Positions 28,325 through 39,096 are shown, counted from the stretch's first letter. The stretch is DNA of 64,000 nt from Oscillospiraceae bacterium (GCA_022799035.1 JAAWNQ010000004.1:1-64000), one strand, 5' to 3'. Numbers and translations: made by a program. The notes: generated from the letters alone by a model not told the origin.

Positions 28325-29424
28325 TTTTTGTCCTCCTCCCTGTCACGGCGGCTTCTGTTGTTGTGGGCCCCGTAGTAGATACTGAGGGCAACCGCCCCCG
28401 CCGCGCAGAAGGCGAACAGGAGCAGCATGGCCTTCACCGCTCCCGAGGTGGTGAGGACCACGGCGGAGAGGCCCAGGATAGCGGTGATCACGTAGAGCAC
28501 CGCCACCGCCTGCTTCTGGGAGAAGCCCATGTCGATGAGCCGGTGGTGAACGTGGCTCCGGTCGGCGTGCATGGGACTCTGACCGTGGGCGATCCGGCGG
28601 ATAAAGGCGAAGCAGGTGTCAAAGATGGGAAGTCCAAAGAGAAGGAAGGGCACCACGAAAGAGATGAGGGTATACATCTTAAAAAGGCCCTGGACCGAGA
28701 TCACCGCCAGAATATACCCCAAGAAGGTGGAGCCTGTGTCCCCCATAAAGATCTTGGCCGGGTTCATATTGTAGGGCAGGAACCCCAGACAGCCCCCCGC
28801 CAGGGCGGCCACCAGGATGGCTACAATGGGCTCCCCCAGGATAAGGGCGATGACCAGCAGGGTCAGGGAGCTGATGGAGGAGACCCCGCAGGCCAGGCCG
28901 TCCAAACCGTCGATAAGGTTGACGGCGTTGGTCATCCCCACGATCCACACCACCGTCACCGGGATGGACAGCCAGCCCAGGATCCAGTAGGGCTCGGAGG
29001 AAAAGACATTGGGGTTGGACAGGGCCACGATCTGATTGCCCGACAGCACGGCGATGAGGGCGGCGATGATCTGCACCCCCAGCTTGAACTTGGCCCGCAG
29101 GTCGTAGATATCGTCAAAGACCCCCAGCACCACCACAATGACCGCCCCCAGCAGCATCCCCCGGTAGTTGCCGTACTCCTCCCCCAGAATAGGCAGGAAG
29201 ATGAGGGTGCTTAAGAGAAATCCCAGGGCGATAGCCAGTCCCCCCATCCGGGGGATGGGGTTGGAGTGCATCCGCCGCTCCGGATCCTTGTCCTTCCGGG
29301 GGTCGTCCACCGCCCCCATCCTCACCGCCAGGTTCTTCACCACGGGGGTGAGGATCAGGGCGATAAGGAAGGAGGCGCCCAGGGCGGCGGCCACCTGACC
29401 GATCAATTCCAATGAAATAGGCAT
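28321..29424 (-). CDS. MraY/WecA/TagO-family undecaprenyl-phosphate glycosyltransferase
   Basis: NPIPRMGGLAI, GVFDDIYDLRAKFKLGVQ, NLIDGLDGLACG, GDTGSTFLGY; ATGA overlap with wecB. Confidence 0.94.
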   Translation of the reverse strand: MPISLELIGQVAAALGASFLIALILTPVVKNLAVRMGAVDDPRKDKDPERRMHSNPIPRMGGLAIALGFLLSTLIFLPILGEEYGNYRGMLLGAVIVVVLGVFDDIYDLRAKFKLGVQIIAALIAVLSGNQIVALSNPNVFSSEPYWILGWLSIPVTVVWIVGMTNAVNLIDGLDGLACGVSSISSLTLLVIALILGEPIVAILVAALAGGCLGFLPYNMNPAKIFMGDTGSTFLGYILAVISVQGLFKMYTLISFVVPFLLFGLPIFDTCFAFIRRIAHGQSPMHADRSHVHHRLIDMGFSQKQAVAVLYVITAILGLSAVVLTTSGAVKAMLLLFAFCAAGAVALSIYYGAHNNRSRRDREEDKK

Positions 29425-29549
29425 TTTCTTTTTCTCCTTGGAAATATGCGAATTACAGTTAAAATGGAAAGGTGTGGCGTCCGGCGGGGCTGGAGGCATT
29501 TTAACAGGCCGCCGCTTTTTCCCTTTTCATTTTTAACTTTCAGCTTTTC

Positions 29550-30551
29550 TTATCGCGGCAGGAAACCTACCTTCTTATAAACCTTCCGGAGGGTCTTGTT
29601 GGCGATATACTCCGCCTTCTCCGCCCCGGCGCGGTAGACGCTCTCCAGGTATGCCTTGTCGGCCAGGAGCCGCTGGGCCTCCGCCTGGATGGGGCGGAGG
29701 GTCTCCACCACCGCCTCCCCCACGGCGGGCTTGAAGGCGCCGTAGCCCTTGCCCTCAAACTCCCTCTCGATCTCCTCATAGCTCTTTCCGGTGACCGAGG
29801 CGTAGATCTGCATCAGGTTGGCCACCCCGGGCTTGGCCTCCGGGGCGTAGCGGACGCAGCGCTCCATGTCGCTGTCAGTGACCGCCCGCTTGAATTTACG
29901 CATAATGTCCTCCGGCTTGTCCATGAGGAACACGCAGCCCTCGGGCTGGGACTTGGACATCTTCTTCTCCGGGGTGGAAAGGCTCATGATCCTGGCTCCC
30001 ACCTTCTGGATCAGGGGCTCGGGAACCTTGAACACATCGCCGTAGACCCCGTTGAAGCGGTTGGCGATATCCCGGCAGATCTCCACATGCTGGCGCTGAT
30101 CCTCCCCCACGGGGACAAAGTCAGGCTGGTAGATGAGGATATCCGCCGCCATGAGGACGGGGTAGGTGAACAGGCCCGCATTGATATTGTCCGCGTTCCG
30201 GGCGGACTTATCCTTGAACTGGGTCATGCGGGAAAGCTCTCCAAACATGGTATAGCAGTCCAGCACCCAGGCAAGCTGGCTGTGGGCGGGGACATGGGAC
30301 TGGATAAAGAGGGTACATTTCTCCGGATCCAGGCCGCAGGCAATATAGCTGGCCAGCAGATTCAGCACCCGACGGCGTAGCTCAGCCGGCTCCTGCCGGA
30401 CGGTGATGGTGTGCAGGTCGGCCAGGAAGAAATAGCAGTCGTACTCCTCGATCATCTCCGGCCAGTGGCGCAGGGGGCCCAGATAGTTGCCGATATGGAG
30501 CTCTCCGCTGGGCTGGATGCCGGAGAGCATTACTTTTTTCTCATTTTCCAT
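29550..30551 (-). CDS. trpS: Tryptophanyl-tRNA synthetase
   Basis: SGIQPSGELHIGNYLG, KMSKS. Confidence 0.97.
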   Translation of the reverse strand: MENEKKVMLSGIQPSGELHIGNYLGPLRHWPEMIEEYDCYFFLADLHTITVRQEPAELRRRVLNLLASYIACGLDPEKCTLFIQSHVPAHSQLAWVLDCYTMFGELSRMTQFKDKSARNADNINAGLFTYPVLMAADILIYQPDFVPVGEDQRQHVEICRDIANRFNGVYGDVFKVPEPLIQKVGARIMSLSTPEKKMSKSQPEGCVFLMDKPEDIMRKFKRAVTDSDMERCVRYAPEAKPGVANLMQIYASVTGKSYEEIEREFEGKGYGAFKPAVGEAVVETLRPIQAEAQRLLADKAYLESVYRAGAEKAEYIANKTLRKVYKKVGFLPR

Positions 30552-30615
30552 GGTCGTTCACTCCTTTTAAGGTACATTGACCCATGTTGGTTTATCATAC
30601 CACATTTTCCCCCGC

Positions 30616-30644
30616 TTGACAAGTTCTTCCCCGCCCGATAAAAT
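30616..30644 (+). promoter_or_regulatory. Predicted promoter for gltX (TTGACA - 17 bp - TAAAAT)
   Basis: -35 30616-30621, -10 30639-30644. Confidence 0.7.
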
Positions 30645-30679
30645 AAGGGTATACGTCCGATATTTTGGAGGAATTCATC

Positions 30680-32161
30680 ATGGATATGACATGGTTTGAC
30701 GAGATGGAAAGCCGCATCCCCACCGGGACGGTCCGCACCCGGTTTGCCCCCTCCCCCACGGGGTATATGCATGTGGGGAATCTCCGCACCGCCCTCTATA
30801 CCTGGCTCATCGCCCGGCATCAGAAGGGAACCTTCATTCTCCGCATCGAGGACACCGACCAGGGCCGGCTGGTGGAGGGGGCTGTGGACGTGATCTACAA
30901 CACCCTCCGGGAGTGCGGCCTTGACTGGGACGAGGGCCCCGACGTGGGCGGCCCTGTGGGTCCCTATGTCCAGACCCAGCGGCGGGATCTCTACGGCAAG
31001 TATGCCCAGCTTTTGGTGGAGAAGGGCCACGCTTACTACTGCTTCTGTGACAAGGCCGAGTCCGCCGAGGACTCCGGGGACTTCACCAGGGAGGCCGATC
31101 CCTGCCGGGAGCTGTCCCTGGAGGAGGCTAAGGCCCGGGTGGCGGCGGGGGAGCCCTACGTGATCCGCCAGCGGATCCCGGACAGTGGCCAGACCACCTT
31201 CCACGACGCCATCTTCGGCTCCATCACCGTGGACAACGACACCCTGGACGATCAGGTTCTCTTAAAGCGGGACGGACTGCCCACCTACAACTTCGCCAAC
31301 GTTGTCGACGACCACCTCATGGGCATCACCCACGTGGTCCGGGGCAGCGAGTACCTGTCCTCCGCCCCCAAGTATAACCTGCTGTACGAGGGCTTCGGCT
31401 GGGCGGTGCCTGAGTATATCCACTGCTCCCCCGTCATGCGGGACGCCCACAACAAAATGAGCAAGCGGCACGGGGATCCCTCCTATGAGGATCTGAAGGC
31501 CCAGGGCTATCTCACCGGGGCCATCCTGAACTATGTGACCCTGTTGGGCTGGGCCCCCAAGGGGGAGAACTCCGAGCGGGAGTTCTTCACCCTGCCCGAG
31601 CTGGCCCAGGTCTTTGAGCTGGCGGGCGTGTCCAAGTCCCCCGCCATCTTTGACCGGGAGAAGCTGAACTACTTCAACGCCCACTACCTGCGGGAGATGG
31701 AGGCCGACGCCTTCTACGCCGCGGCGGAGCCCTACCTCCGGGAGGCGGTGAAGGATCCCGCCATCGATCTGAAGCTCATCGCCCCCCTGGTGCAGGGCCG
31801 GTGCGACACCCTGCTGGACATCGCCCCCCAGGTGGATTTCTTCGACGCCCTGCCCGAGTATTCCAACGAGCTTTACTGCCACAAGAAGATGAAAACCGAC
31901 GAGGCCAATTCCCTGGAGGCTCTGAAGACCACCCTGCCCGTGCTGGAGGGGCTGACCGAGTGGACCTACGACGCCATCCACGACGCCCTGGTGGGTCTGG
32001 CCGAAAAGCTGGAGCTGAAAAACGGCCGTATCATGTGGCCGGTGCGCACCGCCCTCTCGGGCAAGGCCGTCACCCCCGGCGGAGCGGTGGAGCTGTGCCA
32101 CATCCTGGGCCGGGAGGAGACCTTAAAGCGGATGGAGCAGGGCATCGCCCAGCTTTCCTGA
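30680..32161 (+). CDS. gltX: Glutamyl-tRNA synthetase
   Basis: TRFAPSPTGYMHVGNLRTALYTWLIAR, KMSKRHGD. Confidence 0.97.
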   Translation: MDMTWFDEMESRIPTGTVRTRFAPSPTGYMHVGNLRTALYTWLIARHQKGTFILRIEDTDQGRLVEGAVDVIYNTLRECGLDWDEGPDVGGPVGPYVQTQRRDLYGKYAQLLVEKGHAYYCFCDKAESAEDSGDFTREADPCRELSLEEAKARVAAGEPYVIRQRIPDSGQTTFHDAIFGSITVDNDTLDDQVLLKRDGLPTYNFANVVDDHLMGITHVVRGSEYLSSAPKYNLLYEGFGWAVPEYIHCSPVMRDAHNKMSKRHGDPSYEDLKAQGYLTGAILNYVTLLGWAPKGENSEREFFTLPELAQVFELAGVSKSPAIFDREKLNYFNAHYLREMEADAFYAAAEPYLREAVKDPAIDLKLIAPLVQGRCDTLLDIAPQVDFFDALPEYSNELYCHKKMKTDEANSLEALKTTLPVLEGLTEWTYDAIHDALVGLAEKLELKNGRIMWPVRTALSGKAVTPGGAVELCHILGREETLKRMEQGIAQLS

Positions 32162-32176
32162 GAGGGGACGGCCCTT

Positions 32177-32254
32177 ATGATAAAAGAACTGCGGAAAAAG
32201 CGGGCGGTAGCCACCTTATTTTGCCTTGGAAAGGACGTGATAACAGCCAGCTAA
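32177..32254 (+). CDS. Putative regulatory leader peptide MIKELRKKRAVATLFCLGKDVITAS
   Basis: 25-codon ORF with AGGGG 9 nt upstream, in the gltX-vat gap; codons 12-16 pair with the downstream vat Shine-Dalgarno. Confidence 0.6.
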   Translation: MIKELRKKRAVATLFCLGKDVITAS

Positions 32255-32264
32255 AATAAGGAGG
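32211..32264 (+). promoter_or_regulatory. SD-sequestering stem upstream of Vat-like gene
   Basis: CCaCCTTATTTTG (32211-32223) pairs with TAAAATAAGGaGG (32252-32264), covering AAGGAGG. Confidence 0.7.
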
Positions 32265-32269
32265 ACAAT

Positions 32270-32929
32270 ATGAGTCATATTCCAAGCCCTGACCAGGTGT
32301 TCCCCAACCAGTTCGGGACCACCTGCTTTCTGAAAAACGTGATCAAGGCTCCCAATATTCTGGTGGGAGATTACACCTATTATGATGACCCGTCGGATCC
32401 CGCCGGGTTTGAGAAAAACAATGTTCTGTTCAATTACCCGGAGTTCGGAGATAAGCTGATCATCGGCAAATTCTGCGCCATCGCCACAGGGACCACCTTT
32501 ATCATGGGCCCCGCCAACCACCGGCTTTCCAGCGTGACCACCTACCCCTTCGCCGTCTTCGGCGGCCTTTGGGAGGAGGCGGTCCCGCCCCATATGTCCC
32601 AGCTTCCCTTCAAGGGGGACACGGTGATCGGGAACGACGTTTGGATCGGCCGGGAGAGCGTTATCATGCCCGGAGTCCACATCGGGGATGGCGCCATCAT
32701 CGCCGCTTACTCCGTGGTCACCAAGGACGTCCCTCCCTACACTGTGGCGGGAGGCAACCCCGCCCGGGTAATAAAAGACCGCTTCGATGAGGAGCTGACC
32801 CAATTACTGCTGCGATTTCAGTGGTGGGATCTTCCCTCTCACGAGCTGGCGGAGACCCTGCCCCTGCTGTGCGACAAAGATTTGGAAAGGGTTCGGAGGT
32901 TTCTCCGGGAAAGGATGTCTGAGGGATGA
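32270..32929 (+). CDS. Vat/CatB-type xenobiotic O-acetyltransferase (left-handed beta-helix)
   Basis: [10 protein letters not shown]...[34 protein letters not shown]...[51 protein letters not shown], strongly VatD-like. Confidence 0.92.
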   Translation: MSHIPSPDQVFPNQFGTTCFLKNVIKAPNILVGDYTYYDDPSDPAGFEKNNVLFNYPEFGDKLIIGKFCAIATGTTFIMGPANHRLSSVTTYPFAVFGGLWEEAVPPHMSQLPFKGDTVIGNDVWIGRESVIMPGVHIGDGAIIAAYSVVTKDVPPYTVAGGNPARVIKDRFDEELTQLLLRFQWWDLPSHELAETLPLLCDKDLERVRRFLRERMSEG

Positions 32930-33831
32930 TCTATACCGTCACCTGCAACCCCGCCCTGGACTATGTGATGAGGGTACCCTCCTTCCTCCCCGGGGAGACC
33001 AACCGGGCTGAGACAGCGGAGCTTCAGGCGGGAGGCAAGGGCATAAACGTATCCTATATTCTGACCCAGTTAGGCCGGGAAAGCGTGGCCCTTGGTTTTT
33101 TGGCGGGGGACACGGGGGAGCTTCTTCTCCGGCGCATCCGGGAGATGGGCGTGAGATCCGATTTTCTTTTCCTTCCCGCCGGACAGACCCGGATCAATGT
33201 GAAGGTGAAAAGCCGGTTGGAGACCGAACTCAACGGCCGGGGGCCGGAGATCCCAAGCGCCTCTCTGACGGCTCTTTTGGAAAAGCTGGACCGGCTGGAT
33301 GAGGGGGACACCCTGGTCCTCTCCGGCTCCGTCCCTCCCTCCCTTCCCCCCAGCGTGTATGGAGATATTCTCAACCGTCTGGCAGGCAAGGGGGTCCGGT
33401 CTGTGGTGGACGCGGCCGGAGACCTGCTGGCCCTCAGTCTGCCCTTCCGTCCCTTCCTGGTAAAGCCCAACCACCGGGAGTTGGGGGACTTGTTAGGCCG
33501 TTTCCTTGCCCCTGATGACATTCCCGCCCTGACCCTGGGGGCCCGGGAGTTGCAGCGGCGGGGGGCCGAGAATGTGCTGGTCTCCCTGGGGGAGCACGGC
33601 GCTCTGCTGGCAGCGGCGGACGGAGAGATATATCTCCAAAAAGCCCCGGCGGGAAGTCCTCAGAACTCTGTGGGGGCCGGAGATTCCGCAGTGGCAGGCT
33701 TTCTGGCCGCCTGTGACCAGGGGTACGCCCAGGGCCTTCGGCTGGCGGTAGCCGCCGGGAGCGCCACCGCCTTCTCTCCGGGTTTGGCCCGGAGAGAGGA
33801 GATCCTGTCGGTATCCCGTCAGATGGAGTAA
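32926..33831 (+). CDS. 1-phosphofructokinase family hexose kinase (PfkB)
   Basis: [17 protein letters not shown]... [11 protein letters not shown] ... [19 protein letters not shown] overlap with the acetyltransferase gene. Confidence 0.93.
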   Translation: MIYTVTCNPALDYVMRVPSFLPGETNRAETAELQAGGKGINVSYILTQLGRESVALGFLAGDTGELLLRRIREMGVRSDFLFLPAGQTRINVKVKSRLETELNGRGPEIPSASLTALLEKLDRLDEGDTLVLSGSVPPSLPPSVYGDILNRLAGKGVRSVVDAAGDLLALSLPFRPFLVKPNHRELGDLLGRFLAPDDIPALTLGARELQRRGAENVLVSLGEHGALLAAADGEIYLQKAPAGSPQNSVGAGDSAVAGFLAACDQGYAQGLRLAVAAGSATAFSPGLARREEILSVSRQME

Positions 33832-33868
33832 AAAAGCGTCATCCGGAGTCTCCGGATGACGCTTTTTT
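33831..33868. terminator. Bidirectional intrinsic terminator
   Basis: AAAAAGCGTCATCCGGA-gtc-TCCGGATGACGCTTTTTT. Confidence 0.9.
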
Positions 33869-33871
33869 CCT

Positions 33872-34708
33872 CTATTTCAGATCCTTCCTCCGGAAAGCCG
33901 CCATCCCGCCCAGGGTGGCGGTCAGGATCACCGCCGCCGAGGCGAGAAGGTTCCACAGGGGGCGGTCCACCGTCATATCCGCCAGAAGGACCGCCTGCCC
34001 GGTGGGAAGAAGGTTCAAAAGCCCCTGAAAAACCTGCCGCAGAGCTCCGCTCACATAACGGGGATTGGGGGTGGGATCTCCCCACTCCATGCCCCCGGCG
34101 GTGATGATGAGCCCGGACTCCATCTCCGGCTCCAAAAGCCGGGAATAGAGCCAGGTGGAGGCCAGCACCAGCCCCAGGGCCAGAAGGATGGAGACCACCG
34201 CGGCGGTGGACTTTTTCTCGGCCAGCATCCCTACCATTGTCAGAACGGAGGTCAGCGCCAAAGCGGAGAACAGAGCCACCAGGATATAAAGCCCGGTCTG
34301 TCCGGCCCCCATCTGCCAAAGGTCCCGGTAGAAAAGGGCCGGGAGCCCGCCCCCCAGAAACCAGGCCGCCATAAAGCAGATCGTACCCGTCATGGCTGTT
34401 CCCAGCCCCGCCAGGTAGATCCGTCCCCGGCCGTGGCCCACCATCAGCCGGTTTCGGAGGCCTCCCTCGCTGTGGTCGGTGCCCAGATACAGACCCGTAA
34501 ACACCGCAACGCACACCATCACCGCCTGTATCAAGGGGAAAAAGGACCCCTCCAAGGTCACTGTATATCCCTCTGCCGCCATGGCCCGGCATTGCCGGAC
34601 GCCCATGGACATCTGGCCCCCGGCGATGATCAGCATGGCCCCCAGGCAGAGCCAAAACACCCTGTCCCGTTTCATCCGGAACAGCCCCGCCCTCATCAAT
34701 TCATTCAT
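33872..34708 (-). CDS. ABC-2 type permease
   Basis: Six-TM-like protein, overlaps upstream ABC ATPase gene. Confidence 0.8.
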   Translation of the reverse strand: MNELMRAGLFRMKRDRVFWLCLGAMLIIAGGQMSMGVRQCRAMAAEGYTVTLEGSFFPLIQAVMVCVAVFTGLYLGTDHSEGGLRNRLMVGHGRGRIYLAGLGTAMTGTICFMAAWFLGGGLPALFYRDLWQMGAGQTGLYILVALFSALALTSVLTMVGMLAEKKSTAAVVSILLALGLVLASTWLYSRLLEPEMESGLIITAGGMEWGDPTPNPRYVSGALRQVFQGLLNLLPTGQAVLLADMTVDRPLWNLLASAAVILTATLGGMAAFRRKDLK

Positions 34709-35420
34709 CCCAGTCCCCTCCCATCAGCTTCATGTAGTGCTTTTCCAGCTCCTCCCCCATGTCCGCGGCCTCCATTTCCTCCACCATACGCCCCTTGTCG
34801 ATAAAGCCGTAGTGGGTGGCCAGCTTGGAAAGCTCATCCAGAATATGGCTGGAGATAAGGATGGTGACCCCCTTCTCCCGGTTCAGCTTTTGGAGGAGTC
34901 TCCGCATCTCGATGATCCCCTGGGGATCCAGGCCGTTCACCGGTTCGTCCAGGATCAGCAGCTCCGGCTCCCCTGCCAGGGCCACCGCAATGCCCAGCCG
35001 CTGGCGCATACCCAGGGAAAAATTTTTCACCTTTTTCCTCCCCGTGTTCTCCAGGCCCACCAGTTCCAGCAGGCCGGAGATACCCTCCAGATCCCTGCGG
35101 CCCAGGACCTTATACTGGATCCGCAGGTTCTCCTCCGCCGTAAGCTCCTGGTAGACGGCGGGGGCCTCCACCACCGCCCCCATCCGACCGCGGGCCTGGA
35201 GGATCCCCCTGTCCCCGCTGTCCACGCCGAAAATCGTATACTCTCCGGCGGACGGCTCCTGCAGGGCGCAGAGAATACGGATCAGGGTGGTCTTCCCCGC
35301 CCCATTCTTTCCCACCAGACCGTAGACGGCCCCCTTTGGCACGTGGAGGGATAGATTATCCAGAGCTCGGAAGCCCTTATAATCTTTACTCAGATTTTTT
35401 GCGGTCAACACATATTCCAT
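34701..35420 (-). CDS. ABC transporter ATP-binding protein (antibiotic/bacteriocin type)
   Basis: GLVGKNGAGKTTLIRIL, FSLGMRQRLGIAVAL, LLILDEPVNGLDP. Confidence 0.93.
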   Translation of the reverse strand: MEYVLTAKNLSKDYKGFRALDNLSLHVPKGAVYGLVGKNGAGKTTLIRILCALQEPSAGEYTIFGVDSGDRGILQARGRMGAVVEAPAVYQELTAEENLRIQYKVLGRRDLEGISGLLELVGLENTGRKKVKNFSLGMRQRLGIAVALAGEPELLILDEPVNGLDPQGIIEMRRLLQKLNREKGVTILISSHILDELSKLATHYGFIDKGRMVEEMEAADMGEELEKHYMKLMGGDWDE

Positions 35421-35515
35421 AAAACGGCCTCCCTTTCTGTTGGGATACTTTAACATCAAAATTGGTAAACCCTTTTATGAAAATCTTACATTTTTTTGAA
35501 ATTTCCCATAGGCAA

Positions 35516-35551
35516 AAAGAGGACGGACGGCTTTCGCCGTCCGTCCTCTTT
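35516..35551 (-). terminator. Intrinsic terminator
   Basis: AAAGAGGACGGACGG-ctttcg-CCGTCCGTCCTCTTT, U-tract on minus strand. Confidence 0.85.
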
Positions 35552-35555
35552 CCTC

Positions 35556-36113
35556 TCAGGCCGCGCCGCCGGCCATGCTCCCCACCTCTCCCCGAAGGAT
35601 GGGCCGCAGGCCCTGGATCCGGCAGAAATCCATAGGGTGGGTCAGGGCCGGATCCCGTTCCAGCTCCACAGCCCCGCTCTCGTACAGCACCTCCGCCACG
35701 AACTCCGAGCAGAACTTATGGTTCCTCCGAACCAGGGGGAGCTTAAAATAGCTTGCCATAGCCCCCAGCATATTGTAGTGATACCGCTCCCTGTTCTCAT
35801 ACATCATCCGGACCCGCCGGCAGATGGACTGGTATGTATCCTCCGAGACCGTGAGAGCGTAAAGACAACAGGGTATGTGGGGGTGAAGGGAGAAGAATCC
35901 CCGGTCCACCTGCTCCCGGATCAAACCTCCCGGAAAGGGCAGTCTGGGATACTTCCTGGCGAAGCTGTAAAAGGCTCCGGTGGGACCCTCCAGCCCAATG
36001 GAGGCGTGGGTGAACTCCCCCTGGGTGAAAAGATGGATCAACCGGGAGAAATAAGTCTCCGACCGGGTGAGCAATAGATATACCGTTCTGGTTCCCTGCT
36101 TCTGGGTTGTCAT
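35556..36113 (-). CDS. NlpC/P60-superfamily-like (permuted papain fold) protein
   Basis: FTHASIGLEG...NHKFCSEFVAEVLYESGAVEL pattern (His ... Cys). Confidence 0.65.
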   Translation of the reverse strand: MTTQKQGTRTVYLLLTRSETYFSRLIHLFTQGEFTHASIGLEGPTGAFYSFARKYPRLPFPGGLIREQVDRGFFSLHPHIPCCLYALTVSEDTYQSICRRVRMMYENRERYHYNMLGAMASYFKLPLVRRNHKFCSEFVAEVLYESGAVELERDPALTHPMDFCRIQGLRPILRGEVGSMAGGAA

Positions 36114-36329
36114 GGGAAGCCCTCCTCCTGTTACTGGGGACAGTATAGCATAAAATATGGGGAATGTCCTGAAGAAAGTATTAAAATTTTAAAAAGAAAT
36201 GATTTTTCCTTACAGCGGGGCGGAATGAAGGAGGAGGTGGAAAATTCCGGGATCCTTTTCCGCTTGACAGGGAAAAAGGAACTCTATAGTATAATGGTAG
36301 TACAATTAAAAATAGAGGAGGACGGCCCC

Positions 36330-38957
36330 ATGAGAAAAAAGATCCTGGCTCCGCTTCTGTCCCTCGCCCTGTGTCTGTCCCTGCTCCCCACCGCCCTGGC
36401 CGCCGGAAAGACCTATGAGGAGGCGGTAAAGGAGTTCCAGGAGGAGGATTCCATGCGTACCGTCTCCCAGACCTTCGAGAGCGATTACGGAACCATCTTC
36501 ATCTATGGGTCCCCCAATCCCCACGGGGCCACCGGCTCCCTGCGGTTTATCACCAAGGCCCCCTGCGCCAAGGGGGAGGGGGAGGTCATCGGTCTGCCCA
36601 ATCCCCGCCACAGCATCATGTGCGCCACGAAGGACCCCCAGACGGCGGTTTTGAGTGAGGACGGCAAAACCTTCACCTACACCTACCACTATGACGAGCC
36701 CCTGACCGCCCCTCAAGGACCTATGCTCCGCCCCGCCGGAGATTTTATCTACACCCTGGACCTGACCACCGGGGAGGTGACCGAGGACGTCCCCGCCATC
36801 CCCGAGGATTACAACACCTACGCCGCCGCTCTGGAGCGGGTGAAGAATGAGGAGGGCTGGGTGGTGGAGCAGACCCTGGAGGCCCCCGCCTGTACCGTGC
36901 TCCTGCGGTATTTCCAGGCCGAGGACGGCCAGCGGTCCTACTTTCTGAATTTTGTTTACAAGGTGGAAAGCGCCTACTCCAGCGAGGGGGGTGTGGCCTC
37001 CCATAGCCTGACCATCACCCGGGACGACGGCACCGGGGAGGCGGGCTTCCCCGTCCACTACACCCACCGGGCCCCGGATACTCTGACCCTGAACGAGGAC
37101 AAGACCCTCCTCACCTATACATACAGCGAGAGCCTGGCCGGCGGAGCGGACAGCGAGACCCTGGAGTTGGCCTCCGGACTTTCCAGCAAATTCAACACCC
37201 TGCCCACCATCGAACCCCAGGAGACCCAGCAGCCCACCACCACGGAGTTTACCGACGTGCCCTCCGGGAGCTGGTTTGAGAAAGGGGTGGCCACCTGCGC
37301 CGAGAAGGGCGTGATGGTGGGCACCGGGGAGGGACTTTTCTCCCCCGATACCAAGCTTACCGTAGCCGAATGCCTCGCCTTGGCCCTTCGGCTCTATGAT
37401 CTCCAGCGGGGCGGGGACGGTACGATGGAGAAGGCCCCGGAGGATTGGGGCAAGCTGACCCTCACCCTCAACGACGGCACAGTCTTCCAGGGCTATGGCG
37501 AGGTCTACCAGCCCTTCGCCTGGTCCGATGGGGAGGACGGCGGGCTGTATGTGTCCTGTGAGGACTATGGGACCACCCTCTGGGAGGAGGAGGTCTGGGG
37601 CAATGCCCACCTGGGTCCCGCCACCGTCTCCCTCGGCGGCAGGGATATCTCCGGTACCATCCGAATGCACATGGGTAATAGCCACTTTCTCCTCTGTTTT
37701 GACCCGGATGACCCCGGGGACAACGAGGCCATCAAAAGCACCTACTGTGAGGAGGCCCCCACCCCCCCCAAATGGTACCGGGACGCGGCCTACACCGTGA
37801 AGACGTGGGGGCTGCGGGATGACGGTCACCCCGGTTTTTCCGGCCTTTTGGAGTGGAGCGGCTCCAACCTGGATCACTGGGCCGACCGGAAGGAGTTCGC
37901 CCTGGCCCTCTACGATGCCGCTGGCAAATTGGAAAAGAAATTTTCTGTGGACGCTATCCACGATGTCTACAACGGCAAAAGCCATTTTCTGACCCGCGAA
38001 AAGGACGGGGGCATCTTTGCCCTCTACGAGGCGGGCATTCTGGGCGGCATCAACGAGTTTGGCACCTTTGGGAGCCATGAGGACCTTACCCGGGCGGAGG
38101 CCGCCACCATGGTGGCCCGTATCCTAGACGAAAGCCAGCGACTGACCAAGGCCCCCACCCCACCCAACGCTTACGACCAGGCCGTGGCTGAGCTGCGAAA
38201 CGGTTTCACCTATTACGCCCCCAGTGAGAGGACCTACGAGACCGAAGACTGCACCATCTTCGTCTATGACCGGGGCGGAGCCATGCACACCGGCCCCGGC
38301 AACATCACCATCATCTATAAACCCGGCTCCCAGCTTGGGGCGGGGACTTTGATATCCCAGGAAAGCCCCAATAACTGGGCGACCCTTCAGACCGGGGCAG
38401 ACATGCTCTCCCTCAGTGAGAACGGGAAGACCTTTACCTACGGCTACCTTCTCAAAAATGAGGTGCTGGATCTGGCGGGGATGGATACTGCCCTCCCCGC
38501 CGGGCTATACACCTACACCGTGGATCTGCCCACCGGGACGACCACCCCCAGCTATGTCCCCCTCTCCTATGAGAGCTCCATCCGCTCCCTGACTTACGGA
38601 CGCAACTACACCCTGGAAAAGCGGCTGGACGGCGAAGGCTGTACCATCCTCCTCCGCTGGAAGCCTCTGGCCGCCCGGGAGCCTGATGTCAAGGACTATG
38701 AACTGTGGCTGATCCGCAAGGATGAGACGGGAAGCTGTTCCCAGCTACTTCTGCCCAGCACGGTGATCAGCGAGGTCTATCACTACACCCCCACTGACCG
38801 CTCCCCCGATTCCCTGACCCTCAGCGAGGACGGCAGGGCCCTCACCTACATCTACCGCTTTGACGAGGCCCTGGAGAACTACCACGAGGCCGGGACCTAC
38901 ACCTACACGGTGGACCTGTCCACCGGGGATTTGAGCGTCGTCCACACAGAGAACTGA
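36330..38957 (+). CDS. Secreted SLH-domain protein with internally duplicated ectodomain
   Basis: Signal peptide [27 protein letters not shown] motif [45 protein letters not shown] in the middle. Confidence 0.85.
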   Translation: MRKKILAPLLSLALCLSLLPTALAAGKTYEEAVKEFQEEDSMRTVSQTFESDYGTIFIYGSPNPHGATGSLRFITKAPCAKGEGEVIGLPNPRHSIMCATKDPQTAVLSEDGKTFTYTYHYDEPLTAPQGPMLRPAGDFIYTLDLTTGEVTEDVPAIPEDYNTYAAALERVKNEEGWVVEQTLEAPACTVLLRYFQAEDGQRSYFLNFVYKVESAYSSEGGVASHSLTITRDDGTGEAGFPVHYTHRAPDTLTLNEDKTLLTYTYSESLAGGADSETLELASGLSSKFNTLPTIEPQETQQPTTTEFTDVPSGSWFEKGVATCAEKGVMVGTGEGLFSPDTKLTVAECLALALRLYDLQRGGDGTMEKAPEDWGKLTLTLNDGTVFQGYGEVYQPFAWSDGEDGGLYVSCEDYGTTLWEEEVWGNAHLGPATVSLGGRDISGTIRMHMGNSHFLLCFDPDDPGDNEAIKSTYCEEAPTPPKWYRDAAYTVKTWGLRDDGHPGFSGLLEWSGSNLDHWADRKEFALALYDAAGKLEKKFSVDAIHDVYNGKSHFLTREKDGGIFALYEAGILGGINEFGTFGSHEDLTRAEAATMVARILDESQRLTKAPTPPNAYDQAVAELRNGFTYYAPSERTYETEDCTIFVYDRGGAMHTGPGNITIIYKPGSQLGAGTLISQESPNNWATLQTGADMLSLSENGKTFTYGYLLKNEVLDLAGMDTALPAGLYTYTVDLPTGTTTPSYVPLSYESSIRSLTYGRNYTLEKRLDGEGCTILLRWKPLAAREPDVKDYELWLIRKDETGSCSQLLLPSTVISEVYHYTPTDRSPDSLTLSEDGRALTYIYRFDEALENYHEAGTYTYTVDLSTGDLSVVHTEN

Positions 38958-38965
38958 AAAACGGC

Positions 38966-39004
38966 AGAGGCCCCGGCGGTCCACAAAATCCGCCGGGGCC
39001 TTTC
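38966..39004 (+). terminator. Intrinsic terminator
   Basis: GGCCCCGGCGG...CCGCCGGGGCCTTTCT. Confidence 0.8.
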
Positions 39005-39096
39005 TCCGCGTATATCTTGCATTTCTTTTCCCTATCCGCTATAATATACGAGATATTTTTCCTCGTCGCACAAATACACAAGGAAAGCGTGATACC

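Noticed and set aside
29425-30700. T-box riboswitch upstream of trpS or gltX (also considered for leuS)
   Set aside because: Leaders are too short and lack specifier-loop or AGGGTGGNACCGCG-like T-box sequence.
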